Position numbers and translations under genes: made by a program. The notes below the pieces were generated by a model. It saw only the letters and a program-made list of their open reading frames with translations, did not search any database and was not told the origin of the DNA. This document shows positions 58,091 to 64,000 of a stretch of DNA of 64,000 bases, piece after piece. The DNA is taken from contig JAHDIH010000004.1 in the NCBI GenBank assembly GCA_020630875.1, forward strand, positions 369,500 through 433,499. Direction: 5' to 3'. The first letter of the stretch is position 1. Every line of letters begins with the position of its first letter. Origin of the DNA: Deltaproteobacteria bacterium (GTDB lineage: Bacteria > Myxococcota_A > Polyangia > Haliangiales > Haliangiaceae).

Positions 58091-58816
58091 ATGTACGGTC
58101 AGTTTACAGGTATGTACAAAATCAAAGAGGACATGCATATTCATTCTTCCTACTCCGACGGCAAAGGTTCTTTGGTAGAGAACATCCTAACTGCTCAAAA
58201 AGTGGGTCTAGAGCGCATTTGCCTCGTAGATCACGTACGCAGAGATACGGAGTGGTTATCGGCGTTTGTTTCTCATATTGAGAATTTACGTTCGCTTTTT
58301 CCCATTTCGATATTTTCAGGGGCTGAAACTAAGCTTCTAAATACCAATGGATTACTTGACGTTCCTCCGGACTTCGAAGTGGTGGACTACTTGTACGTCG
58401 CAGATCATCAGTTTCCTTCTTGTGATGGCCCTGTTAAGCCCACCGAGATCAGAAAGCAAATCAACTCTGGCTTGCTGAAAAAGTCATCAGCGATCGAAAT
58501 GTTGGTGGAATCTTACATAAATGCACTTAACAAATACGACCGCGTAGTTATCGCACACCCCTTTAGTATCCTTCCGAAAATAGGGTTAACAGAGAAAGAC
58601 ATTCCAAAATCACTTTTGGCAAAAATGGCTAAAGAAGTCTGCGCATCAAACGCACAAATTGAAATAGATGAACGTTGGCGTTGCCCCACTCTGGAAACGG
58701 TCAAAACCTTCATGCTTTCGGGTTGTACGATAATTTATAGTACTGACAGCCATAAGTGCAGCACAATAGGTGTTTACGACTACGGTCTTCAATTGAAGGC
58801 TGCTCTAAATGCTTAG
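58091..58816 (+). CDS. PHP-domain phosphoesterase
   Basis: 241 residues with the PHP metal motifs MHIHSSYSDGKGS, CLVDHVRR, FSGAETKLL, VADHQFP, IAHPFS and YSTDSHKCSTIG. It resembles the PHP family (histidinol phosphatase, polymerase-type or tyrosine-phosphatase activities). Its substrate is unknown. Start ATG 58091, with 58112 possible. It overlaps the TPR/barrel gene by eight bases, so the two are probably co-translated; that pairing is unusual. Confidence 0.85.
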   Translation: MYGQFTGMYKIKEDMHIHSSYSDGKGSLVENILTAQKVGLERICLVDHVRRDTEWLSAFVSHIENLRSLFPISIFSGAETKLLNTNGLLDVPPDFEVVDYLYVADHQFPSCDGPVKPTEIRKQINSGLLKKSSAIEMLVESYINALNKYDRVVIAHPFSILPKIGLTEKDIPKSLLAKMAKEVCASNAQIEIDERWRCPTLETVKTFMLSGCTIIYSTDSHKCSTIGVYDYGLQLKAALNA

Positions 58817-59906
58817 GTTGGTAGCAACTTGTTCACTAGTCTTCTCTTTGTCCGCTCTAGGCGACACCATGGAAAAAGCGCTCGAACTCCGATCAGAAGG
58901 TAAAATCGAGCCAGCGATTTTAGTTCTTGAAAAGCTTTTGCAGGGAGAAAAAGGTAACGTCTCTATCAAGCGTGAACTAGCTGTTACGCTTTCCTGGGAT
59001 GGACAATACGATCGCTCTATCGATATCTACCGTAGTTTATCGGAAAACTCAGACGATCACTCCATAAAAGTGGACATGGCGCGCGTCCTACTTTGGAAGG
59101 GAAAATTAGATAAGGTACAAGCGATTCTGACCCCTTTGAAACACAGACCCGATGCGCTACTGCTACTTGCACAGAGAGAGTCCATTCTCGGAAATCCGAA
59201 ACGAGCAAGAAGACTGCTAGAAAAGATTCCATCTTCTTCACCTTTACGCGACGAAGCCACGAGGTTTCGAAAACAGATTGAGAATGACCGCCGGCTCCAG
59301 ATAACCAATAAATTTGGTGGTGATGGCGAAGACCTACAATTTTCAGTCGCCGCACAGTACAAACACAGTCAAAAATGGACGTGGTTCCTGAATGTTGGCG
59401 AAAGAAACCTAAATGATGTGCGTGGGCAAAACTACACAACGACTTTTGGCGTATCTCATAAAAGCGGGAGGAACCTACTTTCAATTGAGGCAGGAAAATA
59501 CAACAACGATTGGGGAGTCAGGGCGGGATACAGCACCAAGTTGTCCTCTCTCGGCCTAGGAATTTCAGCTCTGAGAGCCAGCGGAGACGCCACTCGGTTG
59601 TCCCTAGTACTCGATCATCAGGTTTTAAAGAAACTCAATCTCGCTGTAGGAGCAGGCTCCACCATAGAGGGACTCGATAAGTACGCAGTTGTCAGACTCA
59701 TTTCGGAATCTAAGTCTTGGCTAGTTATGACCACTGCATCAGCTCCTTTGGAACAATCCAATTGGCGAGGAACCTTGTCCGCGAGCGTTGCCCACAGGTT
59801 AAACCGCGCTGTGTCACTTAATTCAGAAGGAAGCGTGCTTTTGTTCAATCCTAACGAAGCGGTGTCTACGGTTCTCGTCGGTATCACGATCCATCTCGAT
59901 ATATGA
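58809..59906 (+). CDS. TPR plus outer-membrane beta-barrel protein (YaiO-like)
   Basis: 365 residues, signal MLRLVATCSLVFSLSALG. Residues about 22-160 form TPR repeats (EKALELRSEGKIEPAILVLE, LSWDGQYDRSIDIYRSLSEN). Residues 170-365 alternate strand-like and end VGITIHLDI, consistent with a YaiO-type outer-membrane barrel. A TPR-barrel of this kind is often linked to polysaccharide export. It overlaps the PHP gene by eight bases. Confidence 0.82.
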   Translation: MLRLVATCSLVFSLSALGDTMEKALELRSEGKIEPAILVLEKLLQGEKGNVSIKRELAVTLSWDGQYDRSIDIYRSLSENSDDHSIKVDMARVLLWKGKLDKVQAILTPLKHRPDALLLLAQRESILGNPKRARRLLEKIPSSSPLRDEATRFRKQIENDRRLQITNKFGGDGEDLQFSVAAQYKHSQKWTWFLNVGERNLNDVRGQNYTTTFGVSHKSGRNLLSIEAGKYNNDWGVRAGYSTKLSSLGLGISALRASGDATRLSLVLDHQVLKKLNLAVGAGSTIEGLDKYAVVRLISESKSWLVMTTASAPLEQSNWRGTLSASVAHRLNRAVSLNSEGSVLLFNPNEAVSTVLVGITIHLDI

Positions 59907-59996
59907 TCTCAAATCGCGACAGGATTCCGCAAATGAAACAAATTTTCACTGTAAAACAGGTGCAAAAATGGGCACGAAAATTGAAGTACTCAAGGC

Positions 59997-60713
59997 GTGT
60001 ACATATCGATAATCAACGTCCTCGTAACGCTAACGTTAAGCAGCGAGCATCGCACCTTAACACCAGAAAAAGCAGCTGAAAGGGTCACCAGAATTAGTCA
60101 GATGGAGCCTTTTCCCATAGACCGAGTGGAATGGAGCGACAGGCTAGAAATGTCTTTGGTGGGTTCAAAGTACGCGAAGCGGGAAATATGGACTGTCGAT
60201 GGCGAAAAGTTTATTGCCTTTTTAGGCTATGGCAACGCAGGAAACTACATATTTCGAATTAATTCAAAGAAGACCAGGATACTTCAAGCGCCTCATGCTT
60301 TTCACGACCTTAACACCGGAGAAATCGCCGCCCAAATGTTTTTTTCTGGCAGGTACCGACGTGAGTTTCAAGCGCTGTTTACCAACACCGCGCATCGCAA
60401 ACATGGCAAGAATCGAATCAACGAACTAACCAAAAACGAGAGTCACCCTTTTCAATGGACTACGTGTCACCACGCTAGAGAAAAAGACGTGATCATTCAG
60501 CTTCATGGATTCAAAAAAGGGAAGTCAGATCCACACATTATACTTAGTGGCGGTAAAAATGAGGATGCGCCAGTGCACGTACTAAAGTCAAAATTCCAAT
60601 TGTCTTTGCTGGGTACAACGAGCGTCTACCCCAACGAGATTGGCCGCCTGGTGCAACTAAAAACAGGCAAGGACAATGCATCAATAAACATGGAGGTATT
60701 TTTCTACATGTAG
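59997..60713 (+). CDS. Unknown protein, possible hydrolase-like
   Basis: 238 residues from GTG 59997; no ATG in the frame nearby. The N-terminus (IINVLVTLTLSS) is a weak signal peptide. The later part has PHAFHDLNTGEIAAQMFF, NTAHRKHG, HPFQWTTCHHAREKDVIIQLHGFKKG and ILSGG: conserved-looking His residues in an HGF and a THR/AHR context suggest a metal-dependent hydrolase-like protein, but I recognise no family. It follows the TPR/barrel gene by 90 bp on the same strand. Confidence 0.6.
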   Translation: MYISIINVLVTLTLSSEHRTLTPEKAAERVTRISQMEPFPIDRVEWSDRLEMSLVGSKYAKREIWTVDGEKFIAFLGYGNAGNYIFRINSKKTRILQAPHAFHDLNTGEIAAQMFFSGRYRREFQALFTNTAHRKHGKNRINELTKNESHPFQWTTCHHAREKDVIIQLHGFKKGKSDPHIILSGGKNEDAPVHVLKSKFQLSLLGTTSVYPNEIGRLVQLKTGKDNASINMEVFFYM

Positions 60714-60815
60714 AAACTTCGCTAAGTCTAAGACGTAAAATACTCAGCGATTCATCCGCTCAAAACAGCTTCCAAGCAGCTTTAGCCATGTCGTTCGACT
60801 AGCGGAATAACTCTA

Positions 60816-61628
60816 CTAACTTCGTTTTGTGCGTCTTGCGCGATCGAATGCAAAAGACTCCAGACGGCTTCCAACATGGTGGACCGTCGATTCGACGCGC
60901 TCCAAATCTTCCTTGGAGGTCGATTTGCAAACAATGCGCCCGCGAAGACGGTCTGGCAAATCCAGATCCACAACGAAGGAATAAACCTGGTCTGCTTCAA
61001 TGACGTCCCCGCAAACGTGTTTGAGTTCTCGTTTTCCGTCAGCCTTGCTCGAATACCACATTTCTACTCGCGGGATTGCTAGGGCCTCATGAAGACAGTG
61101 AGCTACTCCTTCCGCCGCAATAGAAAAACTCGGACTGTCTTTCAAAGCTTCGCTTACCACAAACTCTGTACCAAGTTGCCTGTTAGCCCATCGTAACTTT
61201 TCTTTGTCTTTGTTATGAGCCTGTTGCAGTTGGTCTCTTGAACGAGCCATATAGGCAACTTCTGGAATGGGATCAAAGAGCGCGAAGTCGGCTTCCGTAA
61301 GTCCAAGCTCCCAGAATCCATTAGCGTCTGGAGCATAAAGTGTTCCACAAAGAAGAAATAAATCACCAAAGGGAATCAACATCATCGACAAGGTTTCTTT
61401 TGAGTTAGCCGCTTGTACCAACAACTTTCTACCAACAAGAGAAGTTAGTGACAGCTCCACAATTCGTTGTCCGTTACGCAGCTTGAGTAGCGTTCCATCT
61501 TTCGCTGCGTGCGGCCAAATCTTTTTCAAAGAAGGTCCGCAACTATGCACGGTCAGACTTTCATCAACGACGAGAAAGAATGGAACGATCGCGGACAAAA
61601 TTTCGTTGATATTCAGTTTCGTCGCCAT
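60816..61628 (-). CDS. HNOBA-like (PAS-fold) signalling protein without catalytic domain
   Basis: 270 residues from ATG 61628, after AAAGGAGAGGGG (GTG 61646 rejected). Residues about 6-150 match the pattern of the heme-NO-binding-associated domain: AIVPFFLVVDESLTVHSCG, a GTLLKLRNGQR segment, LFLLCGTLYAP and the LTEADFALFDP that ends this domain. A helical connector and a GAF-like or helical region follow. No kinase, cyclase or HNOB domain is in the protein or the neighbours. A regulatory partner is expected elsewhere. Confidence 0.68.
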   Translation of the reverse strand: MATKLNINEILSAIVPFFLVVDESLTVHSCGPSLKKIWPHAAKDGTLLKLRNGQRIVELSLTSLVGRKLLVQAANSKETLSMMLIPFGDLFLLCGTLYAPDANGFWELGLTEADFALFDPIPEVAYMARSRDQLQQAHNKDKEKLRWANRQLGTEFVVSEALKDSPSFSIAAEGVAHCLHEALAIPRVEMWYSSKADGKRELKHVCGDVIEADQVYSFVVDLDLPDRLRGRIVCKSTSKEDLERVESTVHHVGSRLESFAFDRARRTKRS

Positions 61629-61796
61629 CCCCTCTCCTTTCGCCACACTTCGGTACGTAGATTGTAATCCATTCGACGTATCAATGCCTGGTTGGGATCA
61701 AAGACCTGGCTGAACGGAGCAAAAGGAAGCATGCAGCGAATTTGTCAACTCTACTAAATATATGAAATCAAATGATTTGCTGTAACGCGTCATAAG

Positions 61797-61827
61797 TTGG
61801 TGCAATTCTCTGAAATAGGAGTATAAT
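61797..61827 (+). promoter_or_regulatory. Predicted promoter of the SNF2 gene, near-leaderless
   Basis: TTGGTG (61797-61802), a 19-base spacer and a perfect TATAAT (61822-61827). Eleven bases separate the -10 box from the ATG at 61839, so the 5' leader would be only about five bases, and no Shine-Dalgarno precedes the ATG. Confidence 0.5.
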
Positions 61828-61838
61828 CGGCACCCGTA

Positions 61839-64000
61839 ATGACTGCGCCTTCACTACACGAAACTATTCAAGAGCTCTGCACCGACCGAACCTGGTCTCA
61901 AGGCGTGAAGCTATTCAAGAACAACGCCGTAAAGAACGCACATAAGGAGAACGAAGATGTAGTCATCAAGGTTCTCGCTGCCCCCAAACCGATTCCGTTC
62001 ACAGTAGTACTCTACCCGCAAGAACAAGAGTGGGAATGCTCTTGTACGTCGAGGTCCAAAGTTTGTTCGCATACCGCCGCTGCAATCATTGCGCTTAAGC
62101 AAGACCCCGATATGGCGGCAGAGCCTGAGTCTGGGAGAATTTGCTACAGATTTCAAAAGCGTCAACAAGCTCTGATGGTCGACCGTTTTGTGCTCGACGA
62201 TGAGGGGGGAGAAGAGAAATTAAATGCCAGTTTAGGTGCCATATTATCTGGCCGCGCTTTGGGTCCGAAGATTCTACCAGAACAAATCGATTTACAGATT
62301 GACCACCTCCTTGGTGCGAACAATAAAGGCCGAATTCCCTCGGATAAGGTTCCTGAGCTGTTTCGACTTTTAGAAGGTAGCGGCGCTCCCTGTTACTTTG
62401 GCGACCTGTGGGTAGAATGCGACCCCGACCCCATCGGACCGGTTGCCGCGGTATTGGATGTCAAAGACGACGTAGTTTTAAAAATTGCCGTCAATCCCAT
62501 GGTTGATGAAATCGTGTCGGCTGGCGTCGTTCGTTGTGCAGACCGTCTTCATCCAATGTCTCAGACGGAAATCACAGGACGACGACTAGAGAATCTTCCC
62601 GTAGAACTGTCCTTTGGATCTAGAATCGGAGATTTAGTTTCAACGATTCTTCCTGACATACAGCAACAAATCGCCGTAGATGTAAAAAGCAAGAGACTTC
62701 CAGGGTTAGAGGAAAAGCTAAAGCCACGAATTGTAATGGACGTAAATCACGGCCAACACAGACTCTCTGTAATGCCCATGTTGGTTTACGGGGATCCACC
62801 CCGTGCAAGGATCGACATGGGTAAGTTGGTTCATTTAAACGGACCGATACCCGTCCGCGATATCCCAATGGAAAAGCAACTCGTGATGCAGCTGCGTGAT
62901 GAACTCAACCTAATGCCAGGAAGACTAGTAGAGTTCGAAAAGTCTGAAGCACTGAAGTTCGCCAAAAGGCTTCAAGAATGGGAAGCCGGCGGCAAGAGGC
63001 ATCCACTAGATGGCATTGCAAACGAGCCAGAACTGCTTCCGATACTAGATATCAATGGCGACGAGTTCGTCATTGAATTCGAAGCTCCGGCTTTCGAAGG
63101 TAAATTTAACAAACGAGCTAAAGGCCAACGAGTTGAAGCATCAACTGTAATTAGTGCTTGGAAAGATGGATTAAGCATGGTGCCTTTGCAAGGTGGCGGA
63201 TGGGCTCCCCTACCGGCAAACTGGCTTGCAGAACACGGACATCGAGTGGCAGACTTGCTCGCAGCTCGAGATGAAGAAGGCAAAGTTCGAACTTTTGCGA
63301 TGCCTGACCTAGCTAAACTGTGCGACGACTTAGACAAACCTCGTCCACCAGGGCTGAATCGTTTGGCACCGCTGATTCATGAGTTTACTGAACTTCCTGC
63401 CGCTGAGCTTCCCAAAGATCTAACGGCGGATTTGCGTGAATACCAAACCGTGGGAGTCAATTGGTTGTCGTTTTTGCGAGAAGCAAAGCTTGGAGCCGTC
63501 CTCGCTGACGACATGGGACTCGGAAAAACACTGCAAGCCTTGTGTGCCATCAAAGGTAGAGCTCTTGTAGTTTGCCCGCGTAGTGTACTTCACAACTGGA
63601 AGTCAGAAATTGAAAAGTTCCGTCCTGACTTAACCGCAACGATCTATCACGGACCAAAGCGAAAAATTTCAGATCAAGATGACGTAACACTCACCACCTA
63701 CGCGCTCATGCGCATCGACAATGAAAAACTATCGAACATTCGATGGGACACACTGATTCTCGATGAAGCTCAGGCGATAAAGAATCCGGACAGCCAGGTA
63801 GCAAGGTCGGCGTTCAAAATGAAGGCTGAATTTAGAGTGGCACTGTCTGGTACTCCGGTTGAAAATCGACTTGAAGAACTGTGGAGTCAATTCCATTTTG
63901 TTAATCGCGGACTTCTTGGTGGTCGCAACGACTTTAGAGATCGCTACTCACGTCCGATTCTCCGTGGAGAACCAGGCGCTGCCAAGCGACTGCGCAACAG
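61839..64000 (+). CDS. SWIM-domain SNF2 helicase (C-terminus beyond window)
   Basis: 720 codons read without a stop to the window edge. Residues about 55-90 hold the SWIM zinc finger: [14 protein letters not shown] (CxC-x-CxH). A central region of about 400 residues is unassigned, like the SNF2_N-associated segment of bacterial HepA-like proteins. From about residue 525 the SNF2 ATPase begins: [11 protein letters not shown] (motif Q/I region), [11 protein letters not shown] (Walker A), [11 protein letters not shown] (motif II DEAQ) and [14 protein letters not shown] (motif III). DNA/RNA-dependent translocase. RecA-like domain 2 lies outside the window. Many SWIM-SNF2 proteins sit in uncharacterised or defence-related loci. 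Confidence 0.93.
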   Translation, partial: MTAPSLHETIQELCTDRTWSQGVKLFKNNAVKNAHKENEDVVIKVLAAPKPIPFTVVLYPQEQEWECSCTSRSKVCSHTAAAIIALKQDPDMAAEPESGRICYRFQKRQQALMVDRFVLDDEGGEEKLNASLGAILSGRALGPKILPEQIDLQIDHLLGANNKGRIPSDKVPELFRLLEGSGAPCYFGDLWVECDPDPIGPVAAVLDVKDDVVLKIAVNPMVDEIVSAGVVRCADRLHPMSQTEITGRRLENLPVELSFGSRIGDLVSTILPDIQQQIAVDVKSKRLPGLEEKLKPRIVMDVNHGQHRLSVMPMLVYGDPPRARIDMGKLVHLNGPIPVRDIPMEKQLVMQLRDELNLMPGRLVEFEKSEALKFAKRLQEWEAGGKRHPLDGIANEPELLPILDINGDEFVIEFEAPAFEGKFNKRAKGQRVEASTVISAWKDGLSMVPLQGGGWAPLPANWLAEHGHRVADLLAARDEEGKVRTFAMPDLAKLCDDLDKPRPPGLNRLAPLIHEFTELPAAELPKDLTADLREYQTVGVNWLSFLREAKLGAVLADDMGLGKTLQALCAIKGRALVVCPRSVLHNWKSEIEKFRPDLTATIYHGPKRKISDQDDVTLTTYALMRIDNEKLSNIRWDTLILDEAQAIKNPDSQVARSAFKMKAEFRVALSGTPVENRLEELWSQFHFVNRGLLGGRNDFRDRYSRPILRGEPGAAKRLRN

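Overview
The window looks like a chromosomal segment of a Myxococcota or deltaproteobacteria-like bacterium. It has a surface protein built of Myxococcus-type cysteine-rich repeats, a MYXO-CTERM-like segment, a myxobacterial-style Ser/Thr kinase (HRDVSPQN catalytic loop), and many small lipoproteins with an alanine/glycine lipobox. No species can be named from sequence alone. Base composition looks moderate rather than the high GC typical of cultured myxobacteria, so an uncultured relative is plausible. No phage, integrase, transposase or CRISPR array is visible.

Layout. 1-4737: the 5' part of a giant repeat-containing surface lipoprotein on the minus strand, with a recent perfect 471-bp tandem duplication. 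4738-5323: a long intergenic region with two 67-68-bp tandem repeats. 5324-7147: a GntR regulator translationally coupled to two unknown genes. 7144-11117: a PHP-family histidinol-phosphatase-like gene, a highly structured intergenic element (candidate ncRNA), riboswitch-controlled thiC, and nadA. 11380-18387: a 2335-residue protein joining a sacsin/HSP90-like ATPase to a transglutaminase-like domain. 18402-22684: small unknowns, an aldo/keto reductase, a Nudix protein with a broken Nudix box, and a Ser/Thr kinase. 22767-25656: the housekeeping operon rpsB-tsf-pyrH-frr. 25833-27400: a broken outer-membrane protein gene, arsC and a Cys-rich lipoprotein.

27461-33278 is the most system-like unit: five overlapping minus-strand genes, LTD lipoprotein - SNase lipoprotein - LTD lipoprotein - SNase lipoprotein - HhH outer-membrane barrel. 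It suggests a cell-surface machine that binds, cuts and perhaps transports DNA. 33394-38978 holds a DUF4178-like gene, a UbiB-family kinase-like gene, an MscS channel, a 7Fe ferredoxin, a DsbA-like lipoprotein and a LysR regulator. 38965-50965 is an exopolysaccharide/O-antigen cluster with flippase, polymerase, methyltransferase, FlaA1/CapD-type epimerase, Wzz-BY-kinase, TPR-tailed O-antigen ligase and a short Wza-like protein; no glycosyltransferase is in the window. 51021-60713 holds mostly lipoproteins and surface proteins, a tRNA-Arg, a lipoprotein that appears to be two proteins fused end to end across a MYXO-CTERM-like tail, and a PHP phosphoesterase coupled to a TPR/beta-barrel protein. 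60816-64000: a heme-NO-binding-associated-like sensor and the start of a SWIM-SNF2 helicase. Several genes have a -10-like box directly before the start codon and no Shine-Dalgarno sequence, which suggests leaderless transcripts.
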